Positions 18,258 to 27,700 are shown, counted from the stretch's first letter. The stretch is 35,621 nt of DNA from Bacteroidota bacterium (GCA_963169635.1 CAUJDL010000044.1:1-35621); one strand, 5' to 3'. Numbers and translations are program-made. The notes: generated by a model not told the origin, from the sequence alone.

Positions 18258-19580
18258 TTATTCCCAAATTTCATCTTTACCTTCTAACCAAAGTTTTACA
18301 CTTCTTGTTGTTACGCTTTTTGGTCTTTCTAATGGCAAACCTAAAGCTCTGTCCCAACAAAGACTTGCCATAACACCTAATGCACGACTTACAGCAAATA
18401 AAACAGTATAAAACTCATACTCTACTAAACCATAATGTACTAATAAAGCACCACTATGAGCATCTACATTTGGCCAAGGGTTTTTAATTTTTCCTAAAGA
18501 TTGTAAAATAGGAGGTACCGTTTCATAAATATTCCAAACTGTTTGACAAAGTTTATCATCTGGCATGTGCTTTTTACCAAACATCATTTGTGCAGTAAAA
18601 CGAGGGTCTGTTTGTCTTAAAACTGCATGACCATAACCAGGTACAACTTTACCTGCAGCTAAAGTATCTTTAACGTATTGAGCAATTTGATCTTTTGTAG
18701 GACTATCAGTTCCTAAAAGTTCTTGCATTTCAAAAATCCATTTAATTACTTCTTGATTTGCTAAACCATGTAAAGGACCAGCTAAACCATTCATACCTGC
18801 TGCATAGCTTAAATAAGGATCGCTTAAAGCACTACCTACTAAATGTGTTGTATGGGCAGATACATTTCCTCCTTCATGGTCTGCATGAATAGTCATGTAT
18901 AAACGCATTAGCTCTTTAAAGCTTTCATCATTATAACCCATCATGTGTGCAAGATTACCAGCCCAATCTAATAAACCATTTGGTTGAATGTGTTGATTAT
19001 TTCTATATTTTCTTCTATAAACATAGGCAGCAATTCTTGGAAGTCTTGCAATTAAATCCATTGCATCATCATACATTGGATTCCAATAATCTTTTTTACT
19101 TAATCCCTTTGCATATTCTGCAGCAAAATGACTTTCTGTTTGTAATGCCATAATACCAGTAACAAACATTGTCATTGGGTGTGCTGTAATTGGTAATGCA
19201 TCTATAGTTGCAAATACATGAGAAGGAACATGACTACGACGTTGCCATACACTTGAAATATGTTGTACATCTGCATCTGTAGGTAATTCTGATAATAACA
19301 TTAAATAAAAAAGACCTTCTGGCAATGGCTCATTACCACCTTCTGCTTTTGGTAGTTTTTCTTGTAATTCAGGAATTGAATAACCTCTAAATCTTATACC
19401 ATCTTGTGCATCTAATAAACTTGTTTCAGATACTAAGCCTGTAATACCTCTCATGCCTTGATAAATTTGAGCAAGTGTTACTTCACCAATTTTTTTATTT
19501 CCATGCTCACTAAGAATAGATTTTATTTCACTGTTTGCTACATCTGCTTTTTCTTTAAAAGTATTTTTAATAACACCCAT
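18258..19580 (-). CDS. gltA: Citrate synthase, mitochondrial (eukaryotic) type
   Basis: This enzyme condenses acetyl-CoA with oxaloacetate to citrate, the entry step of the TCA cycle. The 440-residue protein carries the catalytic triad in the patterns of mitochondrial enzymes: GPLHGLANQEV with His271, VPGYGHAVLRQTDPRF with His318, and NVDAHSGALL with Asp373. Other shared stretches are GMRGITGLVSETSLLDAQDGIRFRGYSIPE at the N-terminus (about 42-71) and ADHEGGNVSAHTTHLVGSALSDPY. It lacks the features of the hexameric, NADH-regulated proteobacterial type. It is a single-gene unit with its own terminator, and pdhA, which makes its acetyl-CoA substrate, is 6 kb away. The gene symbol follows bacterial custom. 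Confidence 0.95.
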   Translation of the reverse strand: MGVIKNTFKEKADVANSEIKSILSEHGNKKIGEVTLAQIYQGMRGITGLVSETSLLDAQDGIRFRGYSIPELQEKLPKAEGGNEPLPEGLFYLMLLSELPTDADVQHISSVWQRRSHVPSHVFATIDALPITAHPMTMFVTGIMALQTESHFAAEYAKGLSKKDYWNPMYDDAMDLIARLPRIAAYVYRRKYRNNQHIQPNGLLDWAGNLAHMMGYNDESFKELMRLYMTIHADHEGGNVSAHTTHLVGSALSDPYLSYAAGMNGLAGPLHGLANQEVIKWIFEMQELLGTDSPTKDQIAQYVKDTLAAGKVVPGYGHAVLRQTDPRFTAQMMFGKKHMPDDKLCQTVWNIYETVPPILQSLGKIKNPWPNVDAHSGALLVHYGLVEYEFYTVLFAVSRALGVMASLCWDRALGLPLERPKSVTTRSVKLWLEGKDEIWE

Positions 19581-19721
19581 AATTGTATGTATTTAGTTTT
19601 TCTAAAATAATTTTAATAGCTATTGTCTTTTCTACTCTTATGTTTTTGTAAATTATATCTTAGAAAAAATATTCTTGAAGTTGTGAATTACAATTACAAT
19701 TTATAGAAAGCGGTTAAAGGT

Positions 19722-19752
19722 AAAAAAACTTGTTTGTACAACAAAACAGTTT
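19722..19752 (-). terminator. Rho-independent terminator of the LptF/LptG-family gene
   Basis: A 9-bp stem with one bulged T (19726-19735 with 19744-19752) and an 8-base loop is followed on the minus strand by a run of T. It lies just 7 bp beyond the stop codon of the permease gene. Confidence 0.6.
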
Positions 19753-19759
19753 AAGGAAA

Positions 19760-20857
19760 TTATTTAGGAGATTTTTTATATAAATACCAAGCAACAAAAC
19801 AAAAGAAAATATTAGGAAGCCATGCAGCAATTAATGGAGGAAAATTTCCTTTTGTAGCAAAGATGGTAGAAAACCTATCTGTAATTATATAAAGTGCAGC
19901 AATCATAAAACCAACAGCTAAATGAATGCCACTTCCACCTCTTACTTTTCGTCCTGCAATAATTGCTCCTATAATAGTAAGCATAAAAACTGTAAATGCT
20001 CCAGCATCTCGTTTATATCTTTCTACTTTAAACTCATTAATAGCTTCTGAGCCTCTCATTTCTTCTAACTTAATATATCTATTTAGTTCAGTGGTGGTTA
20101 ATTTTGCTTTAGTATAATTATCTTTTTGTAAATCTTTAGGTTTAAAACTAAAATCCATTTCTTTAGTATCATATCTAACTACATTTTCTTTTAAACCATT
20201 AATATCTCTTTCAAAAACGGTAGTTAATATCCATTTATTTTTTATTGCATCCCATTTTATTCCTTCGCTTCTTATATTTTTAATAATTTTTGTACCATTA
20301 AATTCATCCATGAAAAAAGAATTACCTTGCTTATATAAAGTATCGTAACTAATAATACCTGCATAAGAAAACGAATCTATTTTAAAATATAAATCATTAC
20401 TCTTTTTACTATTTACCAATGCTTCGTAAGATGAATTACTATCTACATATTTTTTAAGGAAAGATGAATGAATAACATTTGCTTTAGGAATAATATATTG
20501 ATTGGCTACCCAAAGTATAGATGATAAAAAAATACCTCCAATAAAATAAGGTCTTAACCATCTATTATAATTTACTCCACTTGCAAGTATGGCAACAATT
20601 TCACTTCGTCCTGCCATTTTAGAAGTAAAAAAAATAACTGCAATAAAAACAAATAATGGAAATAATAGAGCAATAATATGAGGAACAAAACCTAAATAAT
20701 ATGCTAATACAATATTTTTAAATGATAATTTAGATTGTACAAAGTCATCTGCTTTTTCACTTGCATCAATTACAATAGCAACTACTGCAAATAAAAAAAT
20801 TGAAAAGAAAAAGGTTATAAAAAATTTTTTAAGTATATATAAATCTAATTTTTTCAT
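19760..20857 (-). CDS. LptF/LptG-family permease (lipopolysaccharide export)
   Basis: The 365-residue protein has the YjgP/YjgQ layout. The N-terminal membrane half (helices about 12-30, 53-75 and 98-117) contains MAGRSEIVAILASGVNYNRWLRP, the conserved coupling region that contacts the LptB ATPase. A periplasmic beta-rich domain (about 125-275) and three C-terminal helices (about 284-360) with IIGAIIAGRKVRGGSGIHLAVGF follow. In this family LptF and LptG form the inner-membrane part of the machine that extracts LPS and sends it to the outer membrane. Whether this is LptF or LptG is not decided by sequence alone; KKLDLYILKKFFITFF and KVRGG.G resemble LptG. No second copy or lptB is nearby. It is a single-gene unit. 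Confidence 0.9.
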   Translation of the reverse strand: MKKLDLYILKKFFITFFFSIFLFAVVAIVIDASEKADDFVQSKLSFKNIVLAYYLGFVPHIIALLFPLFVFIAVIFFTSKMAGRSEIVAILASGVNYNRWLRPYFIGGIFLSSILWVANQYIIPKANVIHSSFLKKYVDSNSSYEALVNSKKSNDLYFKIDSFSYAGIISYDTLYKQGNSFFMDEFNGTKIIKNIRSEGIKWDAIKNKWILTTVFERDINGLKENVVRYDTKEMDFSFKPKDLQKDNYTKAKLTTTELNRYIKLEEMRGSEAINEFKVERYKRDAGAFTVFMLTIIGAIIAGRKVRGGSGIHLAVGFMIAALYIITDRFSTIFATKGNFPPLIAAWLPNIFFCFVAWYLYKKSPK

Positions 20858-20874
20858 ATCCTAATTTATCAAAG

Positions 20875-20882
20875 CAAATATA
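20875..20882 (-). promoter_or_regulatory. Candidate -7 element for the LptF/LptG-family gene
   Basis: On the minus strand TATATTTG followed by C matches TANNTTTG. It lies 17 bp upstream of the ATG, implying a very short leader. No -33 TTG at good spacing was found. Confidence 0.45.
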
Positions 20883-21020
20883 CTTGTACTCTATTGGTTA
20901 ATAATGAATATTGTTAAGTATTAATGATTATTTAAAGGATAAATAATTTTTTTAACATTAATATTACTCTCTTTGAAGTGCAGTATTTATAATAGTTTCA
21001 AATAAAATAGATATAAAATA

Positions 21021-21044
21021 AAAACCCCGAAATTTCGGGGTTTT
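21021..21044 (-). terminator. Bidirectional terminator after the H1-like gene
   Basis: A perfect 24-base palindrome with CCCCG and CGGGG cores is flanked by A-rich and T-rich runs on both sides. It lies 20 bp beyond the stop of the H1-like gene and should end the rplU-rpmA transcript as well. It can also act on the plus strand, though no plus-strand gene precedes it. Confidence 0.85.
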
Positions 21045-21064
21045 TATTTTTCTTATTGAAGAAA

Positions 21065-21262
21065 TTATTTCTTCTTAGAAGCTGCCTTTTTAGGAGCTGC
21101 TTTTTTTGCTGCTTTTTTAGGAGCTGCTTTTTTTGCTGCTGCTTTTTTAGGAGCTGCTTTTTTTACTGCTGCCTTTTTAGGAGCTGCTTTTTTTGCTGCT
21201 GCCTTTTTAGGAGCTGCTTTTTTTGCTGCTTTTTTAGGAGCTGCTTTTTTTGCAGTTGCCAT
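21065..21262 (-). CDS. Histone H1-like lysine/alanine repeat protein
   Basis: The 65-residue product is almost only Lys, Ala and Pro. After MATA come six units of KKAAPKKAA with zero or one extra residue, then KKK. This composition matches histone H1 C-terminal tails and bacterial H1-like proteins (HctB, AlgP type), which bind DNA without a fold; RNA binding is also possible given the place. It lies 69 bp downstream of rpmA, with the shared terminator after it, so it may be co-expressed with ribosomal proteins L21 and L27. The six regular units and the ATG followed by MATAKKAAPKK support this strand. The Cys/Phe-rich frame on the other strand is an artefact of the repeat. Confidence 0.8.
   Translation of the reverse strand: MATAKKAAPKKAAKKAAPKKAAAKKAAPKKAAVKKAAPKKAAAKKAAPKKAAKKAAPKKAASKKK
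21077..21250 (-). repeat. Short tandem repeat, six units of 27-30 bp
   Basis: It encodes KKAAPKKAA units of 9, 10, 10, 10, 9 and 10 residues. The spacer residue after each unit is none, A, V, A, none and S. Such an array is prone to gain or loss of units by replication slippage, always in frame. Confidence 0.85.
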
Positions 21263-21331
21263 GTTTTTAAAATTTAATGGTTAGTTAATGCCATAAAATT
21301 ATAAACATTTTTCTAACTACAAAATTTTTTT

Positions 21332-21598
21332 TTATTCAGCAGTTTGTACTTCAGCAACAGACACTACAGTTTTTGCATTTTTTGTTTTTCTAAATTCTAC
21401 AATTCCATCTTTTAATGCAAATAAAGTAAAGTCTTTTCCAACTCCAATATTTTTACCAGGATGATAAACAGTACCTCTTTGACGAACAATTATATTACCA
21501 GCTGTTGCAGGTTGTCCACCAAAAATTTTTACACCCAAACGTTTACTGTTTGAATCACGACCATTTTTTACACTACCTTCACCTTTTTTGTGTGCCAT
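21332..21598 (-). CDS. rpmA: 50S ribosomal protein bL27
   Basis: The 88-residue protein starts [20 protein letters not shown], the hallmark of bL27, whose N-terminal tail reaches toward the peptidyl-transferase centre. The following [17 protein letters not shown] and [16 protein letters not shown] match the family. There is no N-terminal cleavage extension of the kind seen in Firmicutes. The gene is 77 bp downstream of rplU in the usual rplU-rpmA order. Confidence 0.97.
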   Translation of the reverse strand: MAHKKGEGSVKNGRDSNSKRLGVKIFGGQPATAGNIIVRQRGTVYHPGKNIGVGKDFTLFALKDGIVEFRKTKNAKTVVSVAEVQTAE

Positions 21599-21675
21599 GA
21601 TATTTTTATTTTAACTTCTTTAAATTTTGTGAATGAAATTTATCAATCAATTTTTTTAATTGAATGAAATTTTTT

Positions 21676-21981
21676 TTAAGCTATACTTTCAATTTTAATT
21701 TGAGTATAGTGTGTTCTGTGACCATGCTTTTTTCTGAAACCTTTTCTTCTTTTCATTTTAAAAGCAATTACTTTATCACCTTGAACTAAAGCATTTAATA
21801 TTTCTGCTTTTACTGTTGCTTTTGCATTATTTCCTGCTGCAACTGATCCTGCATTATCTACAAATAATACATCATTAAATTCTACTTTATCTCCAGTTTT
21901 TCCTTGAATTTGTGGAACATAAAGTTTATCGCCTGATTGTACTTTAAATTGTTGACCTGCAATTTTTACTACTGCTAACAT
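21676..21981 (-). CDS. rplU: 50S ribosomal protein bL21
   Basis: The 101-residue protein has the bL21 pattern: AVVKIAGQQFKVQSGDKLYVP at the N-terminus, a KVEFNDVLFVDN strand, and the C-terminal KMKRRKGFRKKHGHRTHYTQ rRNA-binding stretch. It is the first gene of the rplU-rpmA-H1-like unit. A promoter candidate with both elements lies 23-55 bp upstream. Confidence 0.97.
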   Translation of the reverse strand: MLAVVKIAGQQFKVQSGDKLYVPQIQGKTGDKVEFNDVLFVDNAGSVAAGNNAKATVKAEILNALVQGDKVIAFKMKRRKGFRKKHGHRTHYTQIKIESIA

Positions 21982-22003
21982 GACTTTTAAAAAATTTGGA
22001 CGG

Positions 22004-22036
22004 CAAAAGTAAGCTTATTGTACTAAAAGAAACAAA
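22004..22036 (-). promoter_or_regulatory. Promoter of rplU-rpmA
   Basis: On the minus strand TTTG (22033-22036) is followed after 21 bp by TACTTTTG (22004-22011) and then CC. Both elements and the spacing fit the Bacteroidota promoter model (TTTG at -33, TANNTTTG at -7). The predicted leader is about 16 bases. Confidence 0.6.
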
Positions 22037-22159
22037 CTTTTTTAAATAAATTACTTTTTTTATGCAGAATAGTTAATTTTAAGATGTAATAAACTATAAA
22101 TGAGTAAGTTATAATACTAAATAATTTATTAGAAGTTCTTGTTTTTTATTGAAAAAGAA

Positions 22160-22468
22160 TTATTTACAAAATTTATCTTGCCATGCATGAACACCACCTG
22201 TTACATTAACTGTATTTGTAAATCCTAAATGCTCTAATATTAAACATGCCATAACACTTCTTTGCCCACTTCTGCAATAACAAATTACTTCTTCATTTTT
22301 TAAATGTTCTATTTCTTCTACTTCCATATCTTGCATACGTCTTAATTTAAAATTAATTCCCCCAATATTAAAATCTTCATGCTCTGTTTCTTCTCTTACA
22401 TCAATTAAATTAATTGATTTTCCTGCATCCATCATTTCTTTTAATTCTTCCACATTTATGTTTCTCAT
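22160..22468 (-). CDS. Single-domain rhodanese-like protein
   Basis: The 102-residue protein is one rhodanese domain. The N-terminal LIDVREETEHE at 21-31 and the active-site loop CRSGQRS at 65-71 with Cys65 are intact, followed by ACLILEHLGF and VTGGVHAWQ. Such proteins carry a persulfide on the Cys and serve in sulfur transfer or cyanide detoxification; the partner cannot be told. It lies 17 bp after the PASTA gene, so it belongs to the ddl transcript. Confidence 0.92.
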   Translation of the reverse strand: MRNINVEELKEMMDAGKSINLIDVREETEHEDFNIGGINFKLRRMQDMEVEEIEHLKNEEVICYCRSGQRSVMACLILEHLGFTNTVNVTGGVHAWQDKFCK

Positions 22469-22485
22469 AATAAATAAGGTTAATG

Positions 22486-23298
22486 TTAATTAGTTAAAGT
22501 ATCTGTTGTTATTATAGGCATTGTAGGCTTTATAAATAAATCTACTATTTGTCCTGCTCTTAATTTGTTTTGTACTTTTTGTCCTGGCATTGGCTCACTA
22601 TAAACACTTGGTCTTTGCTCTACTACAAAAGCATTTAAAGTATCTGTAACAGCTTCTAATGCTATAATAGGCCCTACACTCAAATGCATGGTTTTTAATT
22701 GTGCAATTGCATCAGATACTTTTAAACCTACAAGATTAGGTACATTCATTTCTATATTACCTACACCACTACCTAAAACTAAATCTATAGTACTACTCAT
22801 AGGTATTTTAGTACCAACTTTAATATTTCTATTATTATAAAGCTGTTCTAAAACAGAGTTTCTTGCAAAGTCTGGACGATAACTAGTGTCGCCCATTTTT
22901 AAATTTAAACTTTGCAACATTAGTTGTGCACTTTTATAAGAGTATCCAATAAGCGATGGCATTTCTACCTCTGGTGCAATTGCTTTATTTATAGTTAAAT
23001 AAACTGTACGTCCTTCTTTTGTTATGGCATCTGCTTCTGGTGATTGCTTAATAACAGTTAATCTTGCTAATGAATCTATAAAAACAGAATCTATAATAAC
23101 TACTTTAAAATTATCTTTTTCTAAAAGTTTGGTTGCTGCTGTAATATTTTGACCAATAATATTGGGTACTTTTTTAGATTCGCCATGATGTGTAATAGAT
23201 TCTAAAGAAGCAAAAAAAATAAATGTGAGCAATGATAATATAACTACTGCTACAACAATATTTACCCAAAGTGGTTTATCTGTTAAAAATTTAAACAA
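22486..23298 (-). CDS. Membrane-anchored protein with three PASTA domains
   Basis: The 270-residue protein has a short cytoplasmic N-terminus, one membrane helix (about 11-30, WVNIVVAVVILSLLTFIFFA) and three PASTA domains at about 43-106, 111-177 and 184-257, each opening VPNIIG, MPSLIG or VPNLVG. PASTA domains are known from penicillin-binding proteins and PknB-type kinases, where they bind peptidoglycan or muropeptides. Here there is no kinase or transpeptidase domain. The domains should lie in the periplasm, next to the product of ddl, which lies 63 bp upstream. A role in peptidoglycan sensing or in a division complex is inferred. Confidence 0.9.
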   Translation of the reverse strand: MFKFLTDKPLWVNIVVAVVILSLLTFIFFASLESITHHGESKKVPNIIGQNITAATKLLEKDNFKVVIIDSVFIDSLARLTVIKQSPEADAITKEGRTVYLTINKAIAPEVEMPSLIGYSYKSAQLMLQSLNLKMGDTSYRPDFARNSVLEQLYNNRNIKVGTKIPMSSTIDLVLGSGVGNIEMNVPNLVGLKVSDAIAQLKTMHLSVGPIIALEAVTDTLNAFVVEQRPSVYSEPMPGQKVQNKLRAGQIVDLFIKPTMPIITTDTLTN

Positions 23299-23361
23299 TG
23301 CTTTAATGTTTATTAATACAAATATGAAGAATTTTATTTTACTTTTTTGATTAGAGTTTTT

Positions 23362-24351
23362 TTAGTGAAAACATTCTTCAATTAAGGCAGAATAAAACTC
23401 TTGCAAATGCCAATTCATTGCTTTTACTTGCTGAGGTATTATACTAGCTTCGCTTTGGCCAGGAACTGTATTTACCTCTAACATATAAGGCTGATTGTTT
23501 TGTTGGTTATAAATAAAATCTATTCTTACAATGCCGCTACAATTTAATATTTGATATATTTTTTTTGCAGCTAATCTTACTTGTTCAGCAATTGCTTCAT
23601 CTACATTTGCAGGTGTAATTTCATCACTTTTTCCTAAATATTTTGCTTCAAAATCAAAAAACTCATTTTTACTAATAATTTCTGTAATAGGTAAAGTAAT
23701 AATTTCTCCTTTTGTTTTAAACACACCAATAGTAAATTCTCTGCCTTTAATAAATTCTTCTATCAACACCTGATTATCTTCTTGAAAAGCTTTGTGAATG
23801 GCAGTTGCTAATTGGTCTGCTTTTACTACTTTACTCATACCAATACTACTACCTCCATTATTAGGTTTTATAAATAAAGGAAATGTAAGGGTACTAATAA
23901 TTTCATTGATATCTTTTTGCTCATTAAAATTTTGTTTTATTAGCATTAAAGATTTAGCAACATTTATACCACCAAATGCAGCAACAGCTACAGTAAATCT
24001 TTTATTAAAAGTAAGTGCAGAAGTAGCAGCATCGCAACTTGTATAAGGTATGTTTAGCATATCAAAATAGCCTTGTAATTTTCCATCTTCTCCAGGTGTA
24101 CCATGCAAACACATTAATACTGCATCAAACTTTATCTGTTGTTGATTAATATTTAAAGTAAAATTATTTTTATCTATTTCAATTATTTCTGCTTGTTCAT
24201 TTTTATACCACCAACCTTTTGTATTTATATCAATAGTATAAACATTGTATTTGTCTTTATCAATATTATTATAAACAGTAATGACACTTTTATAACTTAT
24301 TTCTGCTTCTTTACTGTAACCACCTGTTACTAAGGCTATATTTTTTTTCAT
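23362..24351 (-). CDS. ddl: D-alanine--D-alanine ligase
   Basis: This ATP-grasp enzyme makes D-Ala-D-Ala for the peptidoglycan precursor in the cytoplasm. The 329-residue protein has HGTPGEDG at 83-90, the glycine loop KPNNGGSSIG at 162-171, EEFIKGREFTIGV at 198-210, EAKY at 235-238 and the metal-binding LEVNTVPG at 291-298. Tyr238 in AKY is at the place that separates D-Ala-D-Ala ligases (Tyr) from D-Ala-D-lactate ligases (Phe), so the normal vancomycin-binding product is expected. It heads a ddl-PASTA-rhodanese unit. The N-terminus MKKNIALVTGGYSKEAEIS is complete. Confidence 0.97.
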   Translation of the reverse strand: MKKNIALVTGGYSKEAEISYKSVITVYNNIDKDKYNVYTIDINTKGWWYKNEQAEIIEIDKNNFTLNINQQQIKFDAVLMCLHGTPGEDGKLQGYFDMLNIPYTSCDAATSALTFNKRFTVAVAAFGGINVAKSLMLIKQNFNEQKDINEIISTLTFPLFIKPNNGGSSIGMSKVVKADQLATAIHKAFQEDNQVLIEEFIKGREFTIGVFKTKGEIITLPITEIISKNEFFDFEAKYLGKSDEITPANVDEAIAEQVRLAAKKIYQILNCSGIVRIDFIYNQQNNQPYMLEVNTVPGQSEASIIPQQVKAMNWHLQEFYSALIEECFH

Positions 24352-24450
24352 TGTGTTTGAAATATACTTACAAAGAACGAATAATTTTTTAAGTTAAATA
24401 CAATTCTTATTTTTTTTAGAAAAAATTAGGAGAGAGGTTAAGTTGGTAAA

Positions 24451-24487
24451 AAATAAAACCCTTGTAACTTGTACAAGGGTTTTATTT
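24451..24487 (-). terminator. Terminator after tRNA-Ser
   Basis: A perfect 16-bp stem (24451-24466 with 24472-24487) has a 5-base loop. On the minus strand it is followed by TTTTACC-type T-rich sequence, 8 bp beyond the mature tRNA 3' end. It is symmetrical and may also stop plus-strand transcription. Confidence 0.85.
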
Positions 24488-24494
24488 GAAGTTG

Positions 24495-24583
24495 CGGTGA
24501 GAGAGGGATTCGAACCCTCGGTACAGTTTAACCCGTACGGCAGTTTAGCAAACTGCTGATTTCAGCCACTCATCCATCTCACC
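24495..24583 (-). tRNA. tRNA-Ser (anticodon GCT)
   Basis: An 89-nt type II tRNA on the minus strand. The acceptor stem pairs GGTGAGA with TCTCACC and has discriminator G. The anticodon loop TTGCTAA gives anticodon GCT, reading AGC and AGU serine codons. A long variable arm (GTAC stem) as expected for tRNA-Ser is followed by the T arm with GGTTCGAATCC. CCA is not encoded and must be added by the CCA enzyme. Many serines in the two giant proteins use AGT or AGC. Confidence 0.95.
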
Positions 24584-24618
24584 AACCTATTTCCTTTTCT
24601 GCTATAACGAAAGGGCTG

Positions 24619-24626
24619 CAAATATA
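24619..24626 (-). promoter_or_regulatory. Candidate -7 element for tRNA-Ser
   Basis: On the minus strand TATATTTG followed by CAG lies 36 bp upstream of the tRNA 5' end. A TTG 24 bp further upstream could be the -33 element, with a slightly long spacing. Confidence 0.5.
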
Positions 24627-24720
24627 ATGGCTAAACATAAATAGAAAAAACAATTTAGTTTTATTTGAAAAATTTTTTTATGAATAAAATATTTTTACTT
24701 AAAAATTAGTGTATTCAAAT

Positions 24721-24751
24721 AAAAAAAGGAGCTGCATAAATGCAACTCCTT
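24721..24751 (-). terminator. Rho-independent terminator of rpoC
   Basis: On the minus strand an 11-bp stem (one G-T wobble; 24741-24751 with 24726-24736) and a 4-base loop are followed by seven T. It lies 25 bp after the rpoC stop codon. Confidence 0.85.
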
Positions 24752-24776
24752 AATATAATAAAAGCTAAATTAATAA

Positions 24777-27700
24777 CTATTCATCATCGTCGAAGCTCAT
24801 AGCTTCACGAGCTGCAGTAAGTAATTTATATTCTTCTTTACTACCTACAATTAAGTTATCAAAATCTCTTTGTCCAGTACCAGCAGGAATTAAATGACCT
24901 GTAATTACATTTTCTTTTAAACCAGCCATATAATCTGTTTTACCATTGATAGCTGCTGTACTTAAAACTTTAGTTGTTTCTTGGAAAGATGCAGCAGAAA
25001 TCCAGCTTTGTACACCTAAAGAAGCTTTAGTAATACCAAGCAATACAGGTGTAGCTGTTGCAGGTTTTGCATCACGAACTTCTACAAGTTTTTTATCTGC
25101 ACGACGAAGAATAGAGTTTTCTTCTCTTAATTCACGAAGTGTAATAATTTGTCCTGCTCTCATTTTTGTACTTTCGCCAGCTTCTGTAACAACTTTCTTA
25201 TCAAAGATTCTATCATTTTCTGCAATAAAATCTACTCTATCTTCTAAATCTTCTTCTAAGAATTTAGTATCACCAGCATCTACAATTTCTACTTTTTTCA
25301 TCATTTGACGAACAATCACTTCAATATGTTTATCATTAATTTTTACACCTTGTAAACGATAAACTTCTTGAATTTCATTTACTACATATTCTTGTACAGC
25401 AAATGGTCCTTTAATAGCAAGAATATCAGCAGGTGCAATTTGTCCTTCAGATAATGCAGTACCAGCTTTTACAAAATCGCTTTCTTGTACAAGTATTTGA
25501 CGAGATGTAGGCACTAAATATTTCTTAATCATTCCGTCTTTAGATTCTACAATGATTTCTCTGTTACCACGTTTTACATTACCAAAAGAAACGATACCAT
25601 CAATTTCACAAACAATTGCTGGGTTACCAGGATTTCTTGCTTCAAATAATTCTGTTACACGAGGTAAGCCCCCAGTAATATCTCTTAATTTTCCTAATAC
25701 ACGTGGTATTTTAACTAATACTTGACCTGCTTTAACTTCTTCGCCTTCATCTACAGATAAGTGGCTACCTACAGGTAAGTTATATTGTTTGTTGTCTTTT
25801 CCTGTAATAATAATTGTAGGAATTTTAGTTTTGTCTTTTGTTTCGATAATTACTTTTTCATGGTGTCCTGTTTGGTCATCACTTTCATCTCTGTAAGTAA
25901 TACCTTCAATAATTCCTTCATATTGAATAGCACCATTTGTTTCTGCTACTATTACATTATTAAATGGATCCCATTTACAAATATCATCTCCTTTTTTAAC
26001 TTGTTGTTTATCTTTTACAAGTAGGGTAGAACCATAAGGAATATTATTTGAAATAAGTAATCTATCATGTTTATCATCCATAATTCTTAACTCACCTGTA
26101 CGACCAATTACTACACTTTCTTTGTTACCATCATTATTAATAGTTGTTACAGTACGTAAACCATCAAAATGTATAGTACCATCGAATTTTGCTTTTAATG
26201 TAGAATCTACAGTTGCACCACCAGCAACACCACCAACGTGGAAGGTACGTAAAGTAAGCTGTGTACCTGGTTCACCAATTGATTGTGCAGCAATGATACC
26301 AACAGCATCGCCTCTTTGAGCTATATAACCTGTAGCTAAGTTTTTACCATAACATTTTACACAAACACCACGTTTAGATTCGCATGTTAGTACAGAACGA
26401 ATTTCTACTGTTTCAATACCACATTGGTCAATCATTTTTGCAATGTCTTGAGAAACTTCTTCACCTGCTTGTATAATTAATTCATTAGTTACAGGATTAA
26501 TAACATCGTGTAAAGTTGTTCTGCCTTCAATTCTATCTGCTAATGGTTCTATGATATCTTCATTATCTTTTAATGCACTAATAGCAATACCACGTAAAGT
26601 GCCACAATCTTCATCTGAAATAACCACATCTTGAGATACATCTACTAATCTACGAGTTAGGTAACCAGCATCTGCAGTTTTTAAGGCAGTATCAGCCAAA
26701 CCTTTACGAGCACCATGTGTAGAAATGAAGTAATCTAATACGTTTAAGCCTCCTTTAAAGTTAGAAAGAATTGGATTTTCAATTACCTCAGAACCACTAG
26801 AACCACTTTTACGAGGTTTTGCCATTAATCCTCTAATACCAACTAACTGTTTTACCTGTGTTTTATTACCACGAGCACCACTATCCAACATCATAAATAC
26901 AGAATTAAATCCTTGTTTATCTGTAGTCATTTTTTGAATTAGTGTATCAGTAATAATCATATCTGCTCTATTCCATGTATCTACTATTTGGTTATATCTT
27001 TCATTATTGGTAATTAAACCCATGTTATAATGTTCCCAAATTTCATCTACATTATTCTGAGCAATATCTAACATATTTTGTCTTTCTTCAGGAACAACTA
27101 AATCATTAATACTAAATGATAAGCCTCCTTTAAATGCCATTCTAAAACCAAGTGTTTTAATATCGTCTAAGAATTTAGCAGTTGTTGGTACATTGGTAAT
27201 TTTAATAATGTTGCCAATAATTTCTTTTAAATTCTTTTTAGTAAGAAGTTCATTTACATAACCTACTTCTGCAGGTACATGTTGGTTAAATAATACACGA
27301 CCAACAGTAGTATTAATAATTGTTTTATATAATTTTCCTTTCTCTAAAACTTGTGTACGAAGTTTAATGTTTGCATGTAAATCAACAACATTTTCGTTAT
27401 ATGCAATAACTACTTCATCTAAACTATAAAAATATTTTCCTTCGCCTTTAATAGTTTCTTCTGGTGTAGATTTTTTACTTTTTGAAATATAGTATAAACC
27501 TAAAACCATGTCTTGAGAAGGTAATGTAATTGGTGTACCACTTTGAGGGTTAAGAATATTATGCGATGATAACATTAATAATTGTGCTTCTAAAATAGCA
27601 GCACTACTTAATGGTACGTGTACAGCCATCTGGTCACCATCAAAGTCAGCGTTAAATGCAGCTGTAACTAATGGGTGTAATTGAATAGCTTTACCTTCTA

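Noticed and set aside
21056..21277. Plus-strand 73-residue frame rich in Cys, Phe and Ser across the H1-like gene
   Set aside because: It is the mirror of the KKAAPKKAA array; the repeated FFCCCLFRSC pattern has no protein logic, and the minus strand has the sensible Lys/Ala protein and terminator.
24946..25308. Plus-strand 120-residue frame inside rpoC
   Set aside because: It is an antisense shadow of the conserved rpoC C-terminal region, without a signal, domain or promoter of its own.
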